This document shows, piece by piece, positions 16,960 through 24,163 of a DNA stretch of 64,000 bases. Within the stretch, counting starts at the first letter, position 1. Each line of letters begins with the position of its first letter. The DNA is from Streptomyces lateritius (lineage in GTDB: Bacteria > Actinomycetota > Actinomycetes > Streptomycetales > Streptomycetaceae). The stretch is taken from assembly GCF_014649715.1 (NCBI RefSeq), contig NZ_BMTO01000010.1, forward strand, positions 121,688-185,687. The letters run 5' to 3'. A program made the position numbers and the translations under genes. The notes under the pieces were generated by a model that worked only from the letters and a program-made list of their open reading frames with translations, did not search any database and was not told where the DNA came from.

Positions 16960-17496
16960 GCGGCGTGGATCCTCGGCATCTACCCGGCTCTCGCGCGACG
17001 ACGGACGCCGGCGCTGCGGCTCTCCCATCCGCGCCGCGCCCACGAGACGACCAGGCGCCCGATTCCCACGCCGGCGCGGCGCTCCTGGACAGGCGCGGCG
17101 CTCCTGGACAGGGTGGCCGCCGACGTGTGCGTCGTCTCCATCGACTTCATGCAGTACCCGGAGTCGTACTACTTCCTACCTGCCCGAGCGCCTCGGCCCG
17201 CTCGGCGAGCGCGTCGGCGGGGAGCTCCGCGAGCGGCGGGGCGAAGCGCCCTCCTTCGTCGCCTTCGAGGGCTGGGACACCGTCACCGTCCTCGCCGAGG
17301 TGCTGCGTTCCCACGGCACGAACCGGGCGGCCGTCGCCGAGTCATGGCCGCGCACGGCGGTCGAGGTACCCGCGGCCACGATCCGGTTCTCCCGCCCGCC
17401 GGGAAACAGCGTGTGGCAATGGGCTTGGTCTCCGATCCAGGTCGTCGACCGGGACCGGCGGAACCCGATCACTTCCGAATCCTCCTCACCGGATGA
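16960..17496 (+). pseudogene. Decayed periplasmic-binding-protein-like gene (ABC substrate-binding C-terminal part)
   Basis: A homologous reading can only be made by switching frames. VAADVCVVSIDFMQYPES sits in one frame and ERLGPLGERVGGELRERRG, SFVAFEGWDTVTVLAEVLR and IRFSRPPGNSVWQWAWSP in the next. PAEPDHFRILLTG, ending at TGA 17494, is back in the first. These phrases resemble the C-terminal lobe of a branched-chain-type substrate-binding protein. A 19-base tandem duplication at 17073-17110 also breaks the frame. The N-terminal half is not recognisable. Family assignment is moderate. Confidence 0.55.
17073..17110 (+). repeat. Exact 19-base tandem duplication
   Basis: GGCGCGGCGCTCCTGGACA occurs twice head to tail inside the pseudogene. 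The unit is not a multiple of three, so it is a frame-breaking mutation in its own right. Confidence 0.9.
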
Positions 17497-17566
17497 GAGG
17501 ACGCAGAGGTCCGGCTGCCTCCTTCGCACAGCCGCCCCCGGGTCCCCCCAGCAGGCGCAGGGCCCC

Positions 17567-18352
17567 CTACGTCCGCACGCGCTCGGAGCCGGTCGGCGAG
17601 GGCTGTGTGGCCGTTGCCGGCTTCTGGGCCGACGGGTGCAGGTGGTAGATGGCGAAGGCCTTGCCGATGACGGGCTGGGCGACGTTTCGGACGCGGACGC
17701 CGCCAGGGGTCACGCCGTGCTCGGCGCCGAGGTGGGCGTGGCCGTGCACCGCCAGGTCCGCGCCGGCCTCGTCCATCGCCTCGGCCAGCAGGTAGCTCCC
17801 CAGGAAGGGGAAGATCTCCAGCGGCTCCCCGGCCAGCGTGTCCGGGACCGGCGAGAAGTGGGTCAGCGCGATCCGGGTCGTGCACTCCCTGTCGGCGAGC
17901 TCCCGCAGCGCGCGCTCCAGGCCCTGCGCGCAGTCCCGGCTGTGCCGGACGAACGCCTTCATCACGGGTTCGCCGAACTCACCGGCGCTGCGCCCCGGGA
18001 ATCCTCCGCCGAATCCCTTGGTCCCGGCGATGCCGAGCCGGGTGCCCTGTACGGGGATGACGACAGAGCTGCCTTCCAGGACCTCCACCCCGGCGTCACC
18101 GAGGACCTCCGTGATGGCGTGCTGGGCGTCGTCGTGGTAGTCGTGGTTGCCGAGGACGGCGACGACGGGAACGGGCAGCCCCTCGACCTCCTCCGCCACC
18201 ACGCGGGCCTCCGCGACGGTGCCGTGGCGGGTGAGATCACCCGCCAGGAGGAGGACGTCGGCTGACTCGCCGAGCGTGTCGAAGGCCGGCCTCAGTACTC
18301 CCCGGCTGTCCTCGCCGAGATGGATGTCGCCGACGGCCGCGACTCGGATCAT
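17567..18352 (-). CDS. Calcineurin-like metallophosphoesterase
   Basis: 261 aa. The dimetal motifs are all present in order: AVGDIHLGE (D-x-H), LLLAGDLTRHG (GD), VLGNHDYHDD (GNHD), ALTHFSP and VHGHAHLG (GHxH). It is a cytoplasmic phosphodiesterase or phosphatase of unknown substrate. Its ATG overlaps the stop of the upstream BON-domain gene as ATGA, so the pair is coupled. The C-terminal ~20 residues are a polar tail. Confidence 0.88.
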   Translation of the reverse strand: MIRVAAVGDIHLGEDSRGVLRPAFDTLGESADVLLLAGDLTRHGTVAEARVVAEEVEGLPVPVVAVLGNHDYHDDAQHAITEVLGDAGVEVLEGSSVVIPVQGTRLGIAGTKGFGGGFPGRSAGEFGEPVMKAFVRHSRDCAQGLERALRELADRECTTRIALTHFSPVPDTLAGEPLEIFPFLGSYLLAEAMDEAGADLAVHGHAHLGAEHGVTPGGVRVRNVAQPVIGKAFAIYHLHPSAQKPATATQPSPTGSERVRT

Positions 18353-18603
18353 GGCAGGTCCTCCGCCCGGTCGGGTTGTGCGTGGCCCGCCACGACGACG
18401 TCGGCGTGGATGGCGAGCCCCGCGAGTTCGGTGCGCGCGAGATCGAGCACCCGGTCCCGGTAGGCGGCGCTCGGGACGCTCCCCCGGATCAGTACGGAGG
18501 CCCCGCGCAGCTCCACGAGCAGGCCGAGTTCGGCCAGTTCGCCACCCGCGAGCCGGTCTCTGAAGTGCTCGATGCGGTATTCGGTCGGCTCGGGTGTGTT
18601 CAT
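18349..18603 (-). CDS. Small BON-domain-like protein
   Basis: 84 aa. YRIEHFRDRLAGGELAELG then LVELRGASVLIRGSVPSAAYRDRVLDLAR follows the alpha-beta-beta-alpha pattern of the BON domain, where the Gly of the IRGSV turn is conserved. BON domains bind phospholipid or surfaces, but here there is no signal peptide. It is coupled to the phosphoesterase and might regulate it. An AsnC-type regulator is divergent, 170 bases away. Confidence 0.65.
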   Translation of the reverse strand: MNTPEPTEYRIEHFRDRLAGGELAELGLLVELRGASVLIRGSVPSAAYRDRVLDLARTELAGLAIHADVVVAGHAQPDRAEDLP

Positions 18604-18773
18604 GGGGCCGTCCTTCCGGTCGGACGTCGATCCACCACGGGCTCGGGCTCTGCAACGACTACCCCTGCGAGCCCGGCTCATTCACCGCACGATGTGACAT
18701 GGGTACTGTCGAGTCACATCCGGCGGGACACGCGGTGCGGCACGCGTGCGGCCGGAGGGAGACGGAGGGCCTC

Positions 18774-19310
18774 ATGGCGGTGGACGAGCTCGACACCCGC
18801 ATCCTGCGGCTGCTGATCGAGCAGCCGCGCACCAGCGTGCGCGAGTACGCGCGGATCCTGGGGGTGGCCCGCGGCACCGTGCAGGCCCGTATCGACCGGC
18901 TGGAGCGGGACGGGGTGATCACCGCCACCGGTCCGGTCCTCTCCCCCGCCGCGCTCGGGCATCCGGTGCTCGCGTTCGTGCACATCGAGGTCACACAGGG
19001 GCATCTCGACGAGGTCGGCGACGCGCTCGCGGCAGTGCCGGAGATCGTCGAGGCGTTCTCGATCACCGGCGGCGGGGATCTGCTGACGCGGGTGGTGGCC
19101 CGCGACAACGGTCATCTGGAGGACGTCATCCAACGCTTGATCCAGCTACCGGGCGTGGTCCGCACCCGTACGGAGATGGCCCTGCGCGAGAGGGTCGCGC
19201 ACCGGCTGCTGCCCCTTGTGGAGTCGGTGGGCCGCGCCTCGTCCCGGGCGCTTGATCCCGCCCGGCGACGCTTCCCCCGAGACGCGTCACGGGCGGGAAA
19301 CCGCGCGTGA
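18774..19310 (+). CDS. Lrp/AsnC-family transcriptional regulator
   Basis: 178 aa. An N-terminal winged helix (LDTRILRLLIEQPRTSVREYARILGVARGTVQARIDRLERDG split over residues 5-46) is followed by the RAM domain about 65-145 (VLAFVHIEVTQGHLDEVGDAL; VEAFSITGGGDLLTRVVARD). The GGGDLL turn is the usual effector-contact loop. ATG 18774 has GGAGGG nine bases upstream. The effector, probably an amino acid, is unknown. It is divergent from the BON/phosphoesterase pair, a plausible target. Confidence 0.9.
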   Translation: MAVDELDTRILRLLIEQPRTSVREYARILGVARGTVQARIDRLERDGVITATGPVLSPAALGHPVLAFVHIEVTQGHLDEVGDALAAVPEIVEAFSITGGGDLLTRVVARDNGHLEDVIQRLIQLPGVVRTRTEMALRERVAHRLLPLVESVGRASSRALDPARRRFPRDASRAGNRA

Positions 19311-19367
19311 CGGTGGGTGAGTGTGTGTCAGAGTACGGCTGATCCGCCCGCCGACCTGGAGTATTCG

Positions 19368-20000
19368 ATGGCCGTACCGCCCCGCCTGGCCCCACTCTTG
19401 GAGCAGTTCGACTTCGCCCGGGAGCGGCTGACGCACCGGATGGCGGGGCCGTTCGTGGACAGCGGCAACGGCACGGACGTCGGCGTGGTGCCGATGACCG
19501 ACGAGGAGTATCTCTGGGAGCCCGTTCCCGGCTGCTGGTCGGTACGCCGCCGCACGGACGGGCCGGGCCCGCGGGCGACCCTCCTGACGGGCACCGGCGA
19601 GTGGGGGCGCGACGCCGCTCCCGCGCCGCACCCGGTTCCACCGCCGTTCACGACCATCGCCTGGAGGCTGAGCCACCTCGGCGAGCTGCTCGCGCTCCGC
19701 GCGGACCACACGAACGGCAGTCACGCCCTCACCCGTGACGACTACGCCGTCAGCGGGGACGCCGCCTCGGCGATCAAAGCCTTCGACACGGGTGCCGGAG
19801 CCTGGCGCGAGGCTCTGCTGACCGCGGACGACGCGGCGCTCGACACCGTGGGCCACAGCACGTACCCGCACGGCAGCGATCCGGAGGACCCGTTCCTCGA
19901 CACCGTCTGGTGGGTCAACCAGGAACTGCTGCACCACGGGGCGGAGATCGCCCTGCTCCGCGACCTCTACCGGTACCGGGCTTCCCACCGGCCCTCGTGA
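19368..20000 (+). CDS. DinB-family protein
   Basis: About 210 aa from ATG 19368, which has GGAG eight bases upstream; a GTG at 19317 would add 17 residues. FTTIAWRLSHLGELLALRADHT and VWWVNQELLHHGAEIALLRDLYR hold the His residues that bind the metal in DinB four-helix bundles. The conserved VPGCWSVRRR phrase is also present. Family members are metal-dependent enzymes, some of them thiol transferases using mycothiol or bacillithiol. It follows the AsnC gene by 57 bases. Confidence 0.82.
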   Translation: MAVPPRLAPLLEQFDFARERLTHRMAGPFVDSGNGTDVGVVPMTDEEYLWEPVPGCWSVRRRTDGPGPRATLLTGTGEWGRDAAPAPHPVPPPFTTIAWRLSHLGELLALRADHTNGSHALTRDDYAVSGDAASAIKAFDTGAGAWREALLTADDAALDTVGHSTYPHGSDPEDPFLDTVWWVNQELLHHGAEIALLRDLYRYRASHRPS

Positions 20001-20095
20001 CGCGCGGGGCGTCGAACCCTCGCGCCGCCCGGCACACCGTGGGATCATTGTACGAAGCGACATAAGCCGTGTCTGAGACAGATCGAGAAGGCGCC

Positions 20096-20548
20096 ATGTC
20101 CGCCATCAAAGAAACCATCGACATCTCGCGCAGCCCCTCAGAGGTCTTCACCTACGTGACCGACCCCACCCATCTGCCGGAATGGCAGGAGAGCGCCGTC
20201 TCGGTCCGTCCGTTGAGCGACGCACCCATGACCGTCGGATCGAAGGTCGCCGTCACGCGGCGGATGGGGCGGCGGGAGATCTCCTCGACGATGCAGGTCA
20301 TCGACATGGATCCGCCGAGGAGTTGGCACATGCACGGCATCGACGGTCCCGTGCGCGGTGACGTCCACGGCACGATCGAGCCGCTCGGCGACGGCGAGCG
20401 CTCACGTCTGACGCTCTCCGTCGACTTCGAGGGCCATGGCATCGGCAAGATGCTCGTCCCCTTCGTCGTCCGCCCGTTCGTGAAGAAGGAGATGCCGAGG
20501 AACGAACGGACCCTCAAGGGAATCCTGGAAGGGGGGTCCACCATCTGA
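20096..20548 (+). CDS. SRPBCC/START-fold protein
   Basis: 150 aa from ATG 20096, preceded by GAGAAGG. IDISRSPSEVFTYVTDPTHLPEWQES is the standard opening strand, helix and Trp of the SRPBCC fold; SRLTLSVDFEGHGIGKMLVPFVVRPFVKKEM forms the last strand and C-terminal helix. It resembles the polyketide-cyclase/dehydrase group of unknown ligand. It is only distantly like the other SRPBCC protein at 9.7 kb. Confidence 0.82.
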   Translation: MSAIKETIDISRSPSEVFTYVTDPTHLPEWQESAVSVRPLSDAPMTVGSKVAVTRRMGRREISSTMQVIDMDPPRSWHMHGIDGPVRGDVHGTIEPLGDGERSRLTLSVDFEGHGIGKMLVPFVVRPFVKKEMPRNERTLKGILEGGSTI

Positions 20549-20579
20549 CCCGCTGGTGGTCGCGTGGATCATGTGTGCC

Positions 20580-22400
20580 ATGACGATCACCTCTCGACGC
20601 GGTCTGCTCGCCGCCATCGCGGCGTCCGCCGCCGCCCTCCCGCTCGGCGGGCTCAGCGGTACGCCCGCCCGGGCCGCCGTCGCGGCCGCGGACGTCGCCG
20701 TGCCGGTGCCGCAGTTCCCGCCCGTCCCGGGCACGCCCGGGACGGTCTCCTCCGTGACGACGGCCCCGCTCGACGGGTCGTTCTTCAGCCGGGTGTCGCT
20801 GGGCGCACTGACCGTCGGCGTCCTGCCGGGGACCCCGGAACGGACCGAGGTGACCAGTGCCGGCAGCCGCGTCGCGCTGCTGACGAAGGGCGCCCGTACG
20901 GTCCTGATGCCTGGCCCGACACGCACCTTTCGCGAGAACAAGCGGCTCTTCCACGACGACTTCGTACGCACCCTCCCGAACCGCCTCCTGCCCGACCCGG
21001 AGCAGTGGGAGTGGGGCTGGGGTTCGTCGCGCGGCGGTGGCTCGTGGAGCGAGGTCAACGGCGCCGCCACGGACTACGAAGTGACCGCCGAGGGCACCGG
21101 TACCGGCATCATCAGCCTGACCAGCTCGAACGTCAGCCGTCATGTCACCGTTCGGGACGACGAGATCACGAACGTCGACGTCCGTACGACGGCCCGTTTC
21201 GACAAGGCGCCCGCGGGCGCGGCGTACTCCTTCGCGCTCTCCTTCGGATACCAGGACAGCGACAACAGCTACCGGGCCCGGCTCCACTTCACCCCTCAGG
21301 GCGCCGTCGAGCTGCGCCTCGAGAAGGAAAAGGCCAACGCCGTCACCGCGCTGGTCCCGTCCGTCACGCTCACCACCGCGGCCCCGGCCGGCAGCGCCTG
21401 GACGATCCGTGTACGCCGGGAAGGAAGCCGCATGCAGGCCAAGGCCTGGCGCGCGGACGCCGCGGAGCCGGCCCCGTGGACGGCCGAGGCCACCGACACC
21501 GAGCCCGCCTTCGTCAAGGGGCGTGTCGGCGTCCGCGCCATCGCGTCGACCGGTACGGCCAACCTGCCGGTCCGGCTCCTGGTGGACAACTTCTCGGTGG
21601 GCGCCGCCACCTGGGCGCAGCCGCCGACCGTGACCCATGGAGACTGGGTGCGGGTCCTGCCCGAGCCGTTCGACGGGAGCTGGACGCCCGAGCTCGAGCA
21701 GCGGATCCGATCCTGGGCGGGCTCGACGGAGCCGGACGTCCTCGCGTACGCGGCGATGTTCCTGCCCGGAGCGTCCGACGTGCTGAGTGGGGCGGGCCCG
21801 GCGGCGGGCAAGCGCGTGCTGGGCAAGGCCGGGTACGGGAACCCCGACGCGCAGGGCTACCTGAAGGAGGGTTCCGACTTCCACGACTACATGGGTCTCG
21901 CGTGGACCTTCCCCACCAAGACCGTCGCGGCCGAGGCGCCGGCCGGCAACCTCGACTGCTCGGGCTACGTTCGGATGGTCTACGGCTTCCACATGGGCGT
22001 GCCGATGGCGGCCTACGACGACTCCTCCGGCACCCGCCTGCCGCGCACCTCCCGGCAGATGGTCGATCACTCCCCCGGCGTACGGGTCGCCCAGGCCACG
22101 CTTCCCCCGGCGACGTTCGCGCCGCCCGCCGCGCCGCTGCTCCAGCCCGGTGACCTCGTGCTCTTCAACGCGGACCTCACCGACGACACGCCGGACGACC
22201 CGGTGACCCCCCAGGACGAGCGGTTCCTCGTCGTCGACCACGTCGGGATCTACCTCGGCGTGGACTCCCGGGGTGCGCGCCGGTTCCTCTCCAGCCGCAA
22301 GACGTGCGACGGCCCCACGATGGCGGACCTGGCGGGCGCCTCGACGTTGGACGGCACGGGGACGTACGCGAAGAACCTCCACACCGTCCACCGCATCTGA
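20580..22400 (+). CDS. Secreted NlpC/P60-type cell-wall hydrolase with an N-terminal jelly-roll-like region
   Basis: 606 aa from ATG 20580. The TAT-type signal TSRRGLLAAIAASAA ends near ARAA. Residues about 115-340 form a beta-rich region (FHDDF, WEWGWGSSRGGGSW, YSFALSFGYQDSDNSYRARLHF), similar to a concanavalin-like glycan-binding module. The C-terminal NlpC/P60 domain has the catalytic Cys in LDCSGYVRMVYG (C459) and a His in VVDHVGIYLG (about 553). It probably cuts peptidoglycan peptide links or another extracellular amide. A terminator follows. Confidence 0.82.
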   Translation: MTITSRRGLLAAIAASAAALPLGGLSGTPARAAVAAADVAVPVPQFPPVPGTPGTVSSVTTAPLDGSFFSRVSLGALTVGVLPGTPERTEVTSAGSRVALLTKGARTVLMPGPTRTFRENKRLFHDDFVRTLPNRLLPDPEQWEWGWGSSRGGGSWSEVNGAATDYEVTAEGTGTGIISLTSSNVSRHVTVRDDEITNVDVRTTARFDKAPAGAAYSFALSFGYQDSDNSYRARLHFTPQGAVELRLEKEKANAVTALVPSVTLTTAAPAGSAWTIRVRREGSRMQAKAWRADAAEPAPWTAEATDTEPAFVKGRVGVRAIASTGTANLPVRLLVDNFSVGAATWAQPPTVTHGDWVRVLPEPFDGSWTPELEQRIRSWAGSTEPDVLAYAAMFLPGASDVLSGAGPAAGKRVLGKAGYGNPDAQGYLKEGSDFHDYMGLAWTFPTKTVAAEAPAGNLDCSGYVRMVYGFHMGVPMAAYDDSSGTRLPRTSRQMVDHSPGVRVAQATLPPATFAPPAAPLLQPGDLVLFNADLTDDTPDDPVTPQDERFLVVDHVGIYLGVDSRGARRFLSSRKTCDGPTMADLAGASTLDGTGTYAKNLHTVHRI

Positions 22401-22407
22401 CGGGACT

Positions 22408-22438
22408 CGGCCGCCCGGCCGCACGGGACGGGCGGCCG
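22408..22438 (+). terminator. Terminator after the NlpC/P60 gene
   Basis: A 10-bp stem (CGGCCGCCCG with CGGGCGGCCG) and an 11-base loop, eight bases past the stop codon. The ~225 bases after it hold no gene. They include an unusually AT-rich patch at 22622-22660, downstream of the leftward AsnC gene. Confidence 0.7.
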
Positions 22439-22666
22439 CATCACGCCCCTGGACCGCAACGGTCCCGGACATGCAGTCCCCGGCACTCCGTCTCCGTCCT
22501 CGGGGTTCCCAGCCGTCGCTGAGAACGCGGAGTCCGGGCGGATGCGCCGGGGGCCTGGCCAGAGCCAGCGAGTGGGTCACGCGAGTCGGCGAACGTCTTC
22601 ACCGACGGGTGCGGCTCGCTCTGGTTTTCTGGTGTATTTAGGATTTTTCTCCTTATTCGCCCTGAG

Positions 22667-23122
22667 TCAAGAGGGTACGGAGGGTCCGTCCGCCGAGACC
22701 GGTCTCTCGAAGAAGGTCTCCAGCACCACCGTCGCCTGGGTCCCGCTGACCCCGTCGATCGCGTACAGCCGCCGCAGCACGTCCTGGAGCCCCTCCGTGG
22801 TGGCGGTGCGCACCTTCACGAGGACCGAGGCGCTGCCCGCAATGACGTGCGCCTCCTGGATCTCGGGAAGGGCGGCGAAGGCCGCGGCCGAATCCCCCAT
22901 CCAGGCCGAGGAGTCGACCATGACGTAGGCGAGCACCCCCCGTCCGAGTGCGACCGGATCGACGTCCACGGTCGTGCGGCGGATGACACCGCGCTCGCGC
23001 AGCTTCCTCACCCGCTCGTGCGCCGCGCCCGCCGACAGGCCGACCGCCCTGCCCAGCGCCGCGTACGCCTGGGTGGCGTCGCGCTGGAGCTCCGCGATCA
23101 GCACTCGGTCGACGTCGTCCAC
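22667..23122 (-). CDS. Lrp/AsnC-family transcriptional regulator
   Basis: 151 aa from GTG 23122, chosen for GGAGGGG just upstream; ATG 23143 or 23137 are alternatives. VDRVLIAELQRDATQAYAAL and LSAGAAHERVRKLRERG form the winged helix; the RAM domain spans GRGVLAYVMVDSS, IQEAHVIAGSASVLVKVR and GVSGTQATVVLETFFER. It is divergent from the SMP-30 gene, with a palindrome in the shared promoter region, so it most likely controls that gene. Confidence 0.88.
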   Translation of the reverse strand: MDDVDRVLIAELQRDATQAYAALGRAVGLSAGAAHERVRKLRERGVIRRTTVDVDPVALGRGVLAYVMVDSSAWMGDSAAAFAALPEIQEAHVIAGSASVLVKVRTATTEGLQDVLRRLYAIDGVSGTQATVVLETFFERPVSADGPSVPS

Positions 23123-23177
23123 AATCCCCTCCACCATTCCCATACCGAAACCATATACCGTCCTGTCATACTCAGAT

Positions 23178-23188
23178 CATTCCGAATG
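23178..23188. promoter_or_regulatory. Palindrome CATTCCGAATG in the AsnC/SMP-30 divergent promoter
   Basis: CATTC and GAATG face across one base, and a further GTCATTC half-site follows. It lies 42 bases before the SMP-30 start and 56 bases from the regulator start, where an AsnC operator would be expected. Confidence 0.5.
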
Positions 23189-23219
23189 TCATTCAGACAG
23201 CAAGGGACAGGGGTGGCTC

Positions 23220-24137
23220 ATGCCCGGCGAGATCGTCGATGACCGGTACGAGATTCTGGACGAGCGTTTCCGCACCGGGCGGTGTGCCAACGGCGACGTC
23301 CGTCTGGAGCGGCTCCACTCCGACTGCCGCTGGGCCGAAGGCCCGCTCTACCTGCCCGCCTGGCGGCAGCTGATCTGGAGCGACATCCCCAACGACCGGC
23401 TGCTGCGCTGGGACGAGACGACCGGCGCGATCGGTGTCTTCCGCTCCCCCGCCGGGCACGTCAACGGCAACACGCTCGACCGTGAGGGCCGGCTGGTCAG
23501 CTGTGAACAGGGCAACCGCCGGGTCACCCGCACCGAGCACGACGGCCGCGTCACCGTCCTGGCCGACCGCTTCGAGGGCAAGCGGCTCAACAGCCCGAAC
23601 GACGCCGTCGTACGCTCCGACGGCTCGGTCTGGTTCACCGACCCGGACTTCGGCATCACCAGCGACTACGAGGGCCACCGCGCCGAGAGCGAGCTCGGCG
23701 GCTGCGACGTCTACCGGATCGACCCGGTGACGGCGGAGGTCCGCCGGGTCGCCGACGGCTTCGGCGGCCCGAACGGCATCGTCTTCTCCCCCGACGAGCG
23801 GCAGTTGTACGTCGCCGACAGCCGCGCACGTCACATCCGCGTCTTCGACGTGCGCGAGGACGGCACCCTCTCCGACGGCAAGGTCTTCGCCGAGCGCGCC
23901 GACGGCGGCTTCGACAACATCCGCTTCGACGACGACGGGCGGCTGTGGGCGGCCGCGCTCCACGACGGCGTGCACTGCTACGACCCGGACGGCACGCTGA
24001 TCGGCCGGCTGCTCGTGCCCGAACCCGTCTCCAACATCGCCTTCGGCGGACCCAAGAACAACCGCCTGTTCATCACGGCCACGACCTCGCTCTACTCCCT
24101 GGTGATGAGCGTGACGGGGCTCCCCCGGGTGCGGTGA
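23220..24137 (+). CDS. SMP-30/gluconolactonase family protein
   Basis: 305 aa, ATG with AGGGG six bases upstream. The six-bladed propeller motifs are clear: CRWAEGPLYLPAWRQLIWSDIPNDRLLRW (metal Glu in AEGP), GHVNGNTLDREGRLVSCEQGNRR, LNSPNDAVVRSDGSVWFTDPDFG (metal Asn) and GGPNGIVFSPDERQLYVADS (metal Asp). It should hydrolyse a sugar lactone, in the cytoplasm. It is divergent from its probable AsnC regulator. It ends in a small hairpin overlapping the stop. Confidence 0.9.
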   Translation: MPGEIVDDRYEILDERFRTGRCANGDVRLERLHSDCRWAEGPLYLPAWRQLIWSDIPNDRLLRWDETTGAIGVFRSPAGHVNGNTLDREGRLVSCEQGNRRVTRTEHDGRVTVLADRFEGKRLNSPNDAVVRSDGSVWFTDPDFGITSDYEGHRAESELGGCDVYRIDPVTAEVRRVADGFGGPNGIVFSPDERQLYVADSRARHIRVFDVREDGTLSDGKVFAERADGGFDNIRFDDDGRLWAAALHDGVHCYDPDGTLIGRLLVPEPVSNIAFGGPKNNRLFITATTSLYSLVMSVTGLPRVR

Positions 24138-24143
24138 CCCGGG
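24124..24143 (+). terminator. Weak hairpin at the end of the SMP-30 gene
   Basis: CCCGGGT and ACCCGGG (7 bp) with a six-base loop overlap the stop codon, between two convergent genes 26 bases apart. Confidence 0.35.
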
Positions 24144-24163
24144 AGAGGGTGGAGGGTGTCGCG

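Noticed and set aside
20070-20080. TGTCTGAGACA palindrome before the second SRPBCC gene
   Set aside because: Short, common by chance in this composition, and no regulator is adjacent.
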